From assembly GCA_014163555.1 (NCBI GenBank), contig JACJGO010000016.1, positions 1 through 64,000 on the forward strand: a DNA stretch of 64,000 nucleotides, read 5' to 3'. This document shows, one piece after another, positions 36,460 through 44,462 of this stretch. Each line of letters begins with the position of its first letter. The first letter of the stretch is position 1. The stretch is from Flavisolibacter longurius (GTDB lineage Bacteria; Bacteroidota; Bacteroidia; Chitinophagales; Chitinophagaceae). The position numbers were made by a program, and so were the translations under genes. The notes beneath the pieces are model-generated. The model saw nothing but the letters and a program-made list of their open reading frames with translations. It was not told the DNA's origin and did not search any database.

Positions 36460-36605
36460 TTTTACCTCATCGTCCTAGTCCTTGATAATGGGTCTAAAAG
36501 CCCGAATTGCTATAGGGACACTAAGGAAAAAACAGGCCGCGGATTGCATCAGCTAATGAGCCTGAAAGCTCTGACCGGACCTTAATGTGCCGCTGCCTGT
36601 GGTTA
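36460..36605 (-). ncRNA. Predicted bridge RNA of the IS110 element
   Basis: On the minus strand, ACAGGCAGCGG (36590-36600) pairs with CCGCGGCCTGT (36532-36542) over 10 of 11 bp and encloses an internal loop and an inner hairpin (GAGC 36568-36571 with GCTC 36558-36561). The loop sides carry candidate target guides: TAGCTGA (36549-36555), exactly complementary to the core plus right target of the insertion, and TCCGGTC (36573-36579), which matches the left target at 5 of 7 positions. A second hairpin (GGG/CCC, about 36492-36505) is flanked by ATAGCAAT (36506-36513), identical to the element's right end, and by AAGGA (36479-36483), complementary to its left end. This is the two-loop layout of IS621-type bridge RNAs. 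Ends are approximate. Confidence 0.75.
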
Positions 36606-36690
36606 GGTTTATTCACATGAAAAGGTGAAAAAGAAAGTAAGTAATGCTAATTTGCTGATAAGGGTATTACCATCATGCAAACCTAAAGGA

Positions 36691-37384
36691 CAGGGCTGGC
36701 CTTTTTCGCCAGGTCGGGTCGCTCAACCGGCACAGCGCCCAAGAGCATGGCAATGGAACTGCGGGCATTGTTTTCGGCCGTATCGGTACTCATCGAAGCC
36801 GCTACCAGGTCGGCCGGTCCATAAAAATCCAGCACGCATTTGATGTTGAAGGCAGGCTTGTTGCCACCGGTATAAAAATCAGGAATGCTGTTGTTCTGCG
36901 AAAGCCCGATCAGGGAAGCCAGGTGGCCGCCGGCCGAAAAGCCGATCAAGGCTATCCGGTTTTTGTCGTAGCCGTATTTACCGGCCTGGCGGTACAAAAA
37001 ATCCAAGGCCTGGTTGCAGTCCTGCACCTGCGCCGGGAAAGGTGCCGTTGTGCTAAAACGGTAATCGATGGAAGCCAGCGCATAACCACTATCAACAAAC
37101 GCTTTTACGGTCTGGCGCATGTAGCCCATGTCGGCATAATTGTCATTGTGGTTCCAGGCCCCGCCATGAATCCAAACCACCAGCGGATGATCCTTTTTAT
37201 TGCCAGCCGGGAGGTAGAGATCCAGCAGGTGTTTATCATGCGAATCACCGGCGTACGAAAGATTGCTGTGAAAAACCGTTCCCGGTGAAAAAAAAGATTG
37301 GATGGTTGTGGCTGCGTTTTGTGTCGATCCGTTTGAAAACACAAATAACAACTGTGCAAGAATGAAGAATGATTTTTGTTTCAT
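36691..37384 (-). pseudogene. N-terminal fragment of an alpha/beta hydrolase interrupted by IS110
   Basis: Signal-peptide-like N-terminus (KQKSFFILAQLLFVFSNGS) and an esterase/lipase fold of the BD-FAE type. The oxyanion motif is VVWIHGGAWNHN; the nucleophile is Ser in LIGFSAGGHLASL. The coding part stops at codon Pro-Val of KKASPV, where the element enters; translation would run on two codons into the element. Joined with 35155-35373 through the TC core it makes 915 bp, or 304 residues, a normal length for the family. The insertion separates Ser from Asp and His, so the product should be inactive. Confidence 0.9.
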
Positions 37385-37555
37385 AGCAATTGCAATGAAT
37401 TAAAAATAACGAATTCAAGGCAGGCTAAGAATGGATGGTTCTGGAACCTCAATCCTTTCTTACCGCTATTACCCTAACATTTTGCTAGGATTTGCGGCCC
37501 TTCCTTAATAGTTTCTTCACCTTTTCCGGTGTTGTGTTTGCTGATAGGATTGGCC

Positions 37556-38719
37556 ATGTCAATTAAAAATCTTCCCTTTCTTTTTATCCTGTTGTCGCTA
37601 TATAGTTTCTCCTGCGGAACTTCTGTTCGCAACATTTTCGGTACCGAAACACCACACGAGGCTTATGCCGAAGGTCTGGACGACCGCGGGCTGGACAAAA
37701 CGCCTGAGGGGCGGGCCTGGCTGGCGGCTTCAAAAGCGGCTTTGGAAGCACCCGTGACCGTTGCCTTGCCCTACCGGCAGCAGGGTTATTTTCATGCTGA
37801 CAAACCCCGGGCCCTGGGACTGCAGTTTGCCGCCAGGCGTGGGCAACGAATCAGCTTTACCCTTACTGGTAAAAGCGACAGCCTGCCCCTGTATGCCGAT
37901 ATATTCAGAGCGGGTGAAACCGGGGCACCCTTGCATTCGGCCGATACCAGTACCACCGCTTTCCATTTTGATGTTGACGAAGCCGGCGAGTATGTATTGC
38001 GGCTGCAACCGGAGTTATTTCGTAACGGCGAATACACCCTCTCGGTTTCGGTGGGCCCTTCGCTGGGCTTCCCGGTTTCCGGTAAAAAAGCCAGTGTAGG
38101 CAGTATCTGGGGTGATCAACGGGATGGCGGTAAACGCAGTCACGAAGGCATTGATATTTTCGCTCCTAAACTAACGCCGACGGTGGCTGCGGCAGATGGT
38201 TACATTACCGGTGTGCGGGAAGGTGGTATTGGTGGCAAAGTTGTTTGGCTGCGGCCTGAAGGAAAGCCCTATACCTTGTATTATGCCCACCTTGATCAGC
38301 AACTGGTGCAGGAAGGGCAGCGGGTGAAAAAAGGGGATGTGATAGGACTGGTGGGGAATACCGGCAATGCCCGCACCACACCAGCGCACCTGCATTTCGG
38401 CATTTATGGTTATGGCGGCGCCATTGATCCGTTGCCCTTTGTCAACCCTATGGTGAAAACGGCGGCGGCTGTAAAGGATAAAAAACTTACGACACAACTG
38501 AAACTGACAAAAGCACAAAAGCTTGCCGATGGAGGTTTGGTAAAGGCAGCCACCTACCTGGTACCGCTGGCGGCCAATGCCTCCGGTTATCTGGCCGAAG
38601 CCCCGGATGGAAGTCTTTTGCAGGTGCCATACAGCGCTGTGCAGGTAACTAAAGAGGCTGTAAAAAAGCTGGCTGATGTTGCATTAACAGGATCTGAAGC
38701 GGCGACCAAAAAATCCTGA
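37556..38719 (+). CDS. M23 family metallopeptidase lipoprotein
   Basis: 387-residue predicted peptidoglycan endopeptidase. Lipobox LYSFSC places it in the envelope. Residues ~40-180 form a beta-rich region; the M23 domain follows with RSHEGIDIFAPKLTPTVAAA (zinc ligands His and Asp) and TPAHLHFGIYGYGGAIDP (HxH). A C-terminal ~90-residue beta domain (SH3-like, LVPLAANASGYLAEAPDGS) could bind the wall. An upstream GTG at 37529 would add nine residues; ATG 37556 gives the better signal peptide. It is a single gene. Confidence 0.9.
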   Translation: MSIKNLPFLFILLSLYSFSCGTSVRNIFGTETPHEAYAEGLDDRGLDKTPEGRAWLAASKAALEAPVTVALPYRQQGYFHADKPRALGLQFAARRGQRISFTLTGKSDSLPLYADIFRAGETGAPLHSADTSTTAFHFDVDEAGEYVLRLQPELFRNGEYTLSVSVGPSLGFPVSGKKASVGSIWGDQRDGGKRSHEGIDIFAPKLTPTVAAADGYITGVREGGIGGKVVWLRPEGKPYTLYYAHLDQQLVQEGQRVKKGDVIGLVGNTGNARTTPAHLHFGIYGYGGAIDPLPFVNPMVKTAAAVKDKKLTTQLKLTKAQKLADGGLVKAATYLVPLAANASGYLAEAPDGSLLQVPYSAVQVTKEAVKKLADVALTGSEAATKKS

Positions 38720-38767
38720 CCGGTTTTGAAGAGTGCGGGGTAAATTAGAGTAACCAAACAGAACACT

Positions 38768-39001
38768 ATGCCACAAAGCCGCAACCGTCCCGGTCACCGC
38801 TACCAAAAACCCGCCGATGTACCCGCCAGCCAACGGGTACGCGGCCGCGTTATCTGGGCTATTCTCTTTGCCATCTTTGGTTTGGGAATTGCCTATTTCG
38901 CCGCCGGTGCTAGTTATTTGGTCATGGCGCTGGGAACTTTAGTAGGAGCCGCCATTGGTTACTACGCCGGAAAAAGCATGGAGCAGGATGCCAGGACGTG
39001 A
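38768..39001 (+). CDS. Small membrane protein of unknown function
   Basis: 77-residue protein with a basic N-terminal ~28 residues and two closely spaced hydrophobic helices (about 29-48 and 50-67, with glycine-rich GTLVGAAIGYYAGK). No family is recognised. It lies 48 bp after the M23 peptidase and may be on the same transcript. Confidence 0.7.
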   Translation: MPQSRNRPGHRYQKPADVPASQRVRGRVIWAILFAIFGLGIAYFAAGASYLVMALGTLVGAAIGYYAGKSMEQDART

Positions 39002-39035
39002 AACGGCAAACGTGAGAGGTGAAACCAATGGCCGT

Positions 39036-39389
39036 TTATTGCTCAATCATTCTTGATAACATTGCAAAGCATTTGTTCAGGCTTTCGCCTGTAGCACTAA
39101 GTTGTTCTTGTTTGAAGTAGCCCAGGTCGCATGCTGTCTCCAATGCTGCATCAATTTCTACTACTGAACCCCTGGCAACTTCAATAAAACGATTTCTTTC
39201 TGCTACCGACCGGCGAGAAGCACCCTCGGCTAAATTTAGCTTTACAGATAATGCCGCTCTTCTCATCTGGAGCACCATATTGAATTTTTCTTCTGCAGGA
39301 AGAAGTTTTGTTATCGTGTAAACTGCTCTCACAAGTTCACGGGTAGCTGCGTAAACATGAAGCGACTTATGAGCAAGGCTTAAGAACAT
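39036..39389 (-). CDS. Four-helix bundle protein (23S rRNA intervening-sequence protein family)
   Basis: 117-residue helical protein of the four-helix-bundle family (TIGR02436/S23 type), with KSLHVYAATRELVRAVY, the RAALSVKLNLAEGASRR motif and ARGSVVEIDAALETACDLG. Family members are encoded in rRNA intervening sequences or as free genes, as here; function is unclear. It is alone on the minus strand. Confidence 0.88.
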   Translation of the reverse strand: MFLSLAHKSLHVYAATRELVRAVYTITKLLPAEEKFNMVLQMRRAALSVKLNLAEGASRRSVAERNRFIEVARGSVVEIDAALETACDLGYFKQEQLSATGESLNKCFAMLSRMIEQ

Positions 39390-39451
39390 ATAGTATAGTT
39401 TTGGTTAAACGATTCTACTGTTTCACGTCTCACGTCTGCCCTTTGACGTCC

Positions 39452-39874
39452 TCACATCACATTCCACCGGTTGCGCATCAGGAAAGTAGTGATCATCACC
39501 CGCATCAGTTCAATGGAGATGCCCAAATGAAGGGCGGCAATACCCAAAACCTCGCTTTCGCTTTCCAATAGCTCCCCGTTAGCCGTTAGCAGTTCGCAGA
39601 GCATGGCAAAAAGGGTTTCTTTAAAATTATCCGGAATAAATGGTGCGCAGTATTCAATTACTTTCTGGTTGCCATAAGCGGCCAGCAGGGGCATGGCTTT
39701 ACCGGCCATGTGTTCAAGTGAATGATGCTGGAATTTCAGCGAAAGCGAAAGCATGAGCGAAAGACGACGGAACTGGAAATCGATCACCTGTTGGTCGGGC
39801 TGGCCAACCATGCAGCTTAAAATAATGGCAACAGAAGCTTCCTGCTCGTTTTCGATGGCAAGAGGTATTGTCAT
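39452..39874 (-). CDS. TerB-like helical protein of unknown function
   Basis: 140-residue all-helical protein. The C-terminal part (AMLCELLTANGELLESESEV, then LGIAALHLGIS) resembles the TerB-like tellurite-resistance helical fold with acidic residues that could bind a metal. No other ter genes are near, so tellurite resistance should not be assumed. Confidence 0.65.
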   Translation of the reverse strand: MTIPLAIENEQEASVAIILSCMVGQPDQQVIDFQFRRLSLMLSLSLKFQHHSLEHMAGKAMPLLAAYGNQKVIEYCAPFIPDNFKETLFAMLCELLTANGELLESESEVLGIAALHLGISIELMRVMITTFLMRNRWNVM

Positions 39875-40011
39875 GGGATAATTGATTAGAACACCAACAA
39901 GATACAGAACTGTTCTGAAGTTTTCTGCTTTGTGCAGGAATTACCGTAGGTAGCCCGGGTGTTTGAAACCGGGCCCGTTTCTTCGCCTATTTTTACAGCA
40001 ATCTTTCCAAT

Positions 40012-40500
40012 ATGAGCATCCGGATTTTTATTACAGGCGGAACCTTCGACAAAGAGTACAATGAACTGGACGGCCAGCTGTTTTTTAAAGATTCGCACCT
40101 GCCCGAAATGCTGGAACTGGGCCGCAACCTGGTGCCAGTGGAGGTCCGAACGCTGATGATGGTGGACAGCCTGGAAATGACCGACGATGACCGTGACCTG
40201 ATTGCAGAGCATTGCCGCAAAAGCAAGGAAGATAAAATCATCATCACCCACGGCACCGATACCATGGCCGATACCGCAAAGCTGCTGGCCAACAAGGTGA
40301 AGGATAAAACCATTGTCATTACCGGCGCCATGATCCCCTATAAATTCGGTTCATCGGACGGATTGTTTAACCTGGGCAGCGCCATGGCCTTTGTGCAGAC
40401 CCTTCCCCCCGGTGTGTACGTCGCCATGAACGGCCGCTATTTTAATGCGGAGAATGTGCGCAAGAATAAGGAGACCGGCGTGTTTGAAGAACTGGATTGA
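40012..40500 (+). CDS. Asparaginase-like protein, N-terminal domain only
   Basis: 162-residue protein matching only the N-terminal half of type I L-asparaginases (normally about 330 residues). It keeps ITGGTFDKEYNE with the Thr nucleophile position, and IITHGTDTMADTAKLL with the second Thr-Asp motif, plus VITGAMIPYKFGSSDG. The C-terminal domain is missing but the stop codon is clean. Short forms of this kind are known as stand-alone genes in Bacteroidota, so I read it as an intact gene. Activity as an asparaginase is uncertain. Confidence 0.85.
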   Translation: MSIRIFITGGTFDKEYNELDGQLFFKDSHLPEMLELGRNLVPVEVRTLMMVDSLEMTDDDRDLIAEHCRKSKEDKIIITHGTDTMADTAKLLANKVKDKTIVITGAMIPYKFGSSDGLFNLGSAMAFVQTLPPGVYVAMNGRYFNAENVRKNKETGVFEELD

Positions 40501-40601
40501 TTCTTGAAGAAAGCCATCGGGTAATAAAGCATCCGGAAGAGAAATTTTTTTGATGAGAAGGGTGGCAACACTCACCACTGACCACTCACCATAACGGTGT
40601 C

Positions 40602-41639
40602 ATGAAAGCTGCAATGGCTGTCATATCTTTTTTGCTTTTGTTTTTGTTGTCAACGGCACTTGCTTTTGCGCAAGTGAGCGGCTGTACCGATCCTGCGGCG
40701 CTAAATTATAATCCCTCTGCTACGGTCAACGATGGCAGTTGCACCTATCCTAAAACAATCTATGCGCCACCTGTAAAAACGGACCCGCTTTCCGCTGTGC
40801 TGGACGAAAGCAGCGGCCTGCAGTGGGCCGGCGGCAGCCTGTGGAGCTTTAATGATGGCGGCAATGCGGCAGTGCTGTTCCGCATGGATACGGCATCGGC
40901 AAAAATTTTACAAACGGTTACGCTGGAAGGCGCCACCAATGTGGATTGGGAAGACATCGCATTTGACGGCACCCACCTGTACATTGGTGATTTTGGAAAC
41001 AATGCCGGCAACCGCAAGGATCTGAAAATTTACCGGTTCCCATTGCAAGTTATTCCGGACCCCAAACTGGAAAAATCATTTCAGGTTCCTTCCAAAAATA
41101 TTGAGGTGATCAGCTTTCGATATGTCGATCAATCACAACCGCCTGTTGGCAATAGTGTCAATCGCACAAAATTCGATTGCGAAGCCATGATCGTTGCCGG
41201 TGGAAAGATTCACCTGTTTACCAAGAACTGGATCGACAACAATACCACGCATTATGTGATCGATAGTGTGAAGGAAGGCAACTATATCGCTAAACCCCTG
41301 GAAACACTTGCTACCAATTACCTGGTGACGGCTGCTGATCAATGGCCGGGATCGGACACAGTAGTACTGATCGGTTACCAAGCCCGCGGTACCGGTGCTC
41401 ATTTTATTCACCTGCTTACTGGTTTTGGCAAGGGGCTTTATTTCAACGGAAACAAACGCCGCATCGATCTACCCAGCGTGGCTGAAATTGGCCAGGTGGA
41501 AGGCCTTACGTTTCGCAACAACCGTTACGGCTATATCAGCAATGAAAAATTTGAGCGGACAATGTTTGGATTAACGCTTTCTGTCCCTCCAAAGCTGCAT
41601 GCTTTTCATATCGATCAGCTAGTCGGTGACAAACCCTGA
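40602..41639 (+). CDS. Secreted propeller-like protein with Cys motif
   Basis: 345-residue secreted protein. A signal peptide (about 1-23, ending in LAFAQ) is followed by the motif GCTDPAALNYNPSATV with DGSC, a Bacteroidota surface-protein motif. The rest is a propeller-like domain with LDESSGLQWAGGSLWSFND, NVDWEDIAFDGTHLYIGDFG and VEGLTFRNNRYGYISNEKF. No C-terminal T9SS sorting domain is seen on this copy. A decayed paralogue follows at 41755. Enzymatic function is unknown. Confidence 0.82.
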   Translation: MKAAMAVISFLLLFLLSTALAFAQVSGCTDPAALNYNPSATVNDGSCTYPKTIYAPPVKTDPLSAVLDESSGLQWAGGSLWSFNDGGNAAVLFRMDTASAKILQTVTLEGATNVDWEDIAFDGTHLYIGDFGNNAGNRKDLKIYRFPLQVIPDPKLEKSFQVPSKNIEVISFRYVDQSQPPVGNSVNRTKFDCEAMIVAGGKIHLFTKNWIDNNTTHYVIDSVKEGNYIAKPLETLATNYLVTAADQWPGSDTVVLIGYQARGTGAHFIHLLTGFGKGLYFNGNKRRIDLPSVAEIGQVEGLTFRNNRYGYISNEKFERTMFGLTLSVPPKLHAFHIDQLVGDKP

Positions 41640-41754
41640 TATGAGTAAATGCTCGCCGCTTTTTATACTTCCGCCATCTGTTCGTTTGTTTAAAAAACCT
41701 TGTATCCGTTTTTATTGTACGTTGTTCGCTATTAACAGCCACCCATCAGTACTT

Positions 41755-42259
41755 ATGAGAATGAATAACGTGCAGAAATATATCGCCATGTTCGCGATGG
41801 CCAATCTGGCCCTGGTACAAGTTAGCAGTGCGCAAATCAGTGGTTGCACAGATCCCCGGCAGCGAATAATCATAATGCCGGCGCTACGGTCAACAACAGA
41901 AGTTGCGAGTACAATCCTACGTATTATACACCGGAAATAAAGCTTAATCCACTTTGCAGTACACTCAACGAAACCAGTGCCCTGCAAATGCCCGGCGGTT
42001 CGTTATGGACCCTGAACGATGGTTGCGGTGCCGCAGCCATCTACCGGATTGATACCACGGCCGGTACCGGAAATGAACGTTACGCTTTCGGATTTTGTCA
42101 ACAGATGGCAAACTGCTGACGGAAATAAGAGGCCAGCAACTGACTGCCGGCACCAACCGGGTTCGTTTCCCAAAAACATTCAATCGGCATACAACAGTGG
42201 TGTTGGAAATAGTGAGCTGCGGCGAAAGTGAGGCGATGCTGGTCAGCGTGCAGCAATAA
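41755..42259 (+). pseudogene. Decayed paralogue of the propeller-like gene with a T9SS-type tail
   Basis: Three reading frames carry successive parts. Frame 1 (41755-41857) has a signal peptide and QISGCTDP. A 2-bp insertion near 41855-41860 shifts to a frame with AANNHNAGATVNNRSC and LNETSALQMPGGSLWTLNDG, parallel to the intact gene at 40602. Most of the propeller is then missing. A third frame (about 42077-42259) reads LSTDGKLLTEIRG, QQLTAGTNRVRF and EAMLVSVQQ before TAA, resembling a T9SS type A sorting tail. It thus has two frameshifts and an internal deletion. Confidence 0.8.
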
Positions 42260-42292
42260 GCAATATCTCATTCTCACATTGAAAGTTTGGAC

Positions 42293-42330
42293 ATAAAAAA
42301 AGCGACCGTACAACCGGTCGCTTTTTTCGT
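42293..42330. terminator. Bidirectional terminator between the pseudogene and tsf
   Basis: AGCGACCG and CGGTCGCT arms around a TACAAC loop, with AAAAAA before and TTTTTT after. It serves both the minus-strand ribosomal operon and the plus-strand side. Confidence 0.85.
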
Positions 42331-42344
42331 ATTGTGAAGTCACC

Positions 42345-43184
42345 TTATCCCAGCGCTACACGCTTGAATTCAGTTACTTTCAAGTCACCATTTACAGACT
42401 TCAGGTAGTCAGCAACAGATTTGGAGCTGTCTTTCACAAAAGGCTGTGCCAGCAGGGTGCTTTCTTTGAAGAAGGCATTCAGTTTACCTTCTGCAATCTT
42501 CGACAACATATCGTCGTTTTTGCCGGCCATTTTCGGATCCTGGCGCATTTGCTCCATAACGATGTCTCTTTCACGGGTAACCGTTTCGGCAGGAACAGAA
42601 GAAGGATCAACAGCTACTGGGTTCATAGCGGCAATTTGCATGGCCACGTCTTTGCCAGCCTCAGGTGCTTCGGCAGTCAGTCCTACCAGTACGCCCATGC
42701 GGTAAGCACCGTGGATGTAAGAAGCTACGTAAGGGGCTTCAATTCTTTCAAAGCGACCGATACCGATCTTTTCACCGATAGAAGCCAGTTTGTCGTTGAT
42801 CAGGTCAGCAACCTTCTGTCCGTTTACGCTTACTTCGTTCAGTTCTTCGGCGCTTTTTACATTGTTGGCAACGGCGGCATCGGCAATGCTTTGGGCAAAG
42901 GCAACGAAGTCGGCGTTTTTAGAAACGAAATCCGTTTCACAAGTAATGGAAACAACAAAGCCGGTTTTGTTATCAGCCGTTGTTTTGGCCACAACAACAC
43001 CTTCTTTGGCTTCGCGGTCGCTACGCTTGGCCGCTACTTTTTGTCCTTGCTTGCGCAACCAGTCGATGGCTGCTTCAAAATCACCGTTTGTTTCGGTCAG
43101 GGCTTTGCGGCAATCCATCATACCGGCGCCGGTAGCCTGACGAAGTTTATTGATATCCTGTGCTGTAATTTGTACAGTAGACAT
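42345..43184 (-). CDS. tsf: Elongation factor Ts
   Basis: 279-residue nucleotide exchange factor for EF-Tu. The N-terminal UBA-like helix bundle (INKLRQATGAGMMDCRKALT) and the TDFVSKN motif in VSITCETDFVSKNADFVAF identify it. It is the last gene of the rplM-rpsI-rpsB-tsf block on the minus strand, separated from rpsB by 234 bp of word-like repeats. Confidence 0.98.
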   Translation of the reverse strand: MSTVQITAQDINKLRQATGAGMMDCRKALTETNGDFEAAIDWLRKQGQKVAAKRSDREAKEGVVVAKTTADNKTGFVVSITCETDFVSKNADFVAFAQSIADAAVANNVKSAEELNEVSVNGQKVADLINDKLASIGEKIGIGRFERIEAPYVASYIHGAYRMGVLVGLTAEAPEAGKDVAMQIAAMNPVAVDPSSVPAETVTRERDIVMEQMRQDPKMAGKNDDMLSKIAEGKLNAFFKESTLLAQPFVKDSSKSVADYLKSVNGDLKVTEFKRVALG

Positions 43185-43189
43185 GAGTG

Positions 43190-43275
43190 TAGAGTTTAAA
43201 GTTCAAAGTTTACAGTTCAACGTTGAGTGTCCTCAGTTGTGAACTTTTTCACTGTTCATTCGGGTTCTGAACGTT
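43190..43275. repeat. AGTTTAAAGTTCAAAG word repeats between rpsB and tsf
   Basis: Units such as GAGTTTAAAGTTCAAAG, TTTACAGTTCAACG and GTGAACTTTTTCACTG form imperfect direct and inverted repeats inside the ribosomal operon. The remainder of the gap to 43418 holds no gene. Confidence 0.6.
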
Positions 43276-43418
43276 GAAGAGTGCGACGCAACAGAAGTTC
43301 AATAGCGATATTCTGCTGGTCCCCAAAAAAATCAACGTGAAGTAGAAAGAACTATTTAAGGAATGTGATAATGACTGCGGGAGTCATTATCACATTATCG
43401 AATTGGTACATTGGCTAA

Positions 43419-44351
43419 TTAACGGCGTCCGCCACCAGGACCACGGCCCGGGCCACGGCTTCCTGCTCCGGCACCGCCACGACGCTGTCCGCCAGGACCG
43501 CCGGCACCAGGACCACGTCCGGGACCGCCTTGTCCGCCACGGTTAGCACCACCACGGCCACGACCACCTGCTTCCTGCTGTGCTTCCGCTTCCAGGCGGG
43601 CTGCACGGCGCTCGTTTTCGGCGTCGGTTTGGTCTTCACCTTCATCATCTTTGGCAGCCTGACGCTCAGCCAGACCTTCGGCGATGGCCGCGGTGATGTA
43701 GTTGGTGATGATAGCGATAGATTTTGTTGCATCGTCGTTACCAGGGATAGCGAAATCAACTTTGTTGGGATCGCAGTTGGTATCCACAACGCCAAAGGTG
43801 GTTACGTTCAGGCGCTTGGCTTCTGCCAGGGCAATGTGCTCGTGGCCGATGTCAACGATAAACAGGGCTGCCGGAACACGTCCCAGGTTGGCGATACCAC
43901 CCAGAACTTTTTCCATTTTGTCCTTGTCGCGGCTCAGGGTCAAACGCTCTTTCTTGGTGATAGAGTCGAAAGAACCATCGTTCAGCATTTTGTCGATGCT
44001 CTGCATTTTCTTCACGCTCTTACGAACGGTGTTGAAGTTGGTCAGCATGCCACCCAGCCAACGCTCGGTAACATAAGGCATCTGCACACGCTGTGCGCAT
44101 TCGGTAACAATATCTTTTGCCTGCTTTTTGGTACCTACGAAAAGGATTTTCTTACCGCTGCGGGCAATCTGCTTCATGGCAGCCGCCGCTTCCTGCAGAT
44201 GTTCGGTTGTTTTATTGAGGTCAATGATGTGAATGCCTTTCTTCTCGGCGAAGATGTAAGGCAGCATCTTGGGGTTCCACTTCTTCTTCAGGTGACCGAA
44301 ATGTACACCGGCTTCCAGAAGCTGCTGTTGTAGTGAAGTGTTTTGTTCCAT
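43419..44351 (-). CDS. rpsB: 30S ribosomal protein S2 with Gly/Arg-rich tail
   Basis: 310-residue S2. The core (residues 1 to about 245) is standard: LLEAGVHFGHLKKKWNPKM, FVGTKKQAKDIV, ERWLGGMLTNF, FGVVDTNCDPNKVDFAIPGN. The last ~60 residues are a low-complexity tail rich in Gly, Arg, Pro and Ala (for example GGRGRGGANRGGQGG, and GPGRGPGGGRR at the end), which most S2 proteins lack. ATG 44351 (MEQNTSLQQQLL) was chosen; a frame extension to 44420 is not family-like and runs through word repeats. Confidence 0.97.
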   Translation of the reverse strand: MEQNTSLQQQLLEAGVHFGHLKKKWNPKMLPYIFAEKKGIHIIDLNKTTEHLQEAAAAMKQIARSGKKILFVGTKKQAKDIVTECAQRVQMPYVTERWLGGMLTNFNTVRKSVKKMQSIDKMLNDGSFDSITKKERLTLSRDKDKMEKVLGGIANLGRVPAALFIVDIGHEHIALAEAKRLNVTTFGVVDTNCDPNKVDFAIPGNDDATKSIAIITNYITAAIAEGLAERQAAKDDEGEDQTDAENERRAARLEAEAQQEAGGRGRGGANRGGQGGPGRGPGAGGPGGQRRGGAGAGSRGPGRGPGGGRR

Positions 44352-44394
44352 TTGTAGTTTATTAAAGTAGTTGAATGTTTTTGTTAAGCTGCGA

Positions 44395-44460
44395 GCCGTG
44401 AGCTTTGAGCCATGAGCCAATGAACAAAACGCTCACAACTCATAGCTCGATGCTCAAAGC
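44395..44460. repeat. GAGC-type word repeats between rpsI and rpsB
   Basis: CGTGAGCTTTGAGCCATGAGCC followed by GCTCACAACTCATAGCTCGATGCTC: GAGC and GCTC words in opposite orientations that could fold into a loose hairpin. A related block lies at 44868-44936. Confidence 0.65.
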
Positions 44461-44462
44461 TG

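Larger units (their letters stand above)
35374..36690 (-). mobile_element. IS110-family insertion sequence (IS110 group) inside a hydrolase gene
   Basis: Element of about 1.3 kb. Its ends were placed by restoring the hydrolase frame: the gene reads across when 35376-36690 is removed. A GA dinucleotide is present at both borders (35374-35375 and 36689-36690), as expected for the core dinucleotide of IS110-type recombination; there are no long terminal inverted repeats. The transposase (35400-36422) is followed by only ~25 bp, while 267 bp lie upstream of it, the layout of the IS110 group where the upstream end encodes a bridge RNA. One intact copy is present in this window. Confidence 0.9.

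Noticed and set aside
39036-39389. Four-helix bundle gene considered as a sign of an rRNA intervening sequence here
   Set aside because: No rRNA sequence surrounds it; such genes also occur alone.
39452-39874. Tellurite resistance from the TerB-like protein
   Set aside because: No terC, terD or other partner genes nearby and the similarity is limited to a general helical motif.
40012-40500. Asparaginase half-gene considered a pseudogene
   Set aside because: Motifs and stop are intact, there is no remnant of the second domain downstream, and short forms occur elsewhere in the phylum.
43530-44333. A 267-codon plus-strand frame opposite rpsB
   Set aside because: Antisense to a certain ribosomal gene; no family signature.
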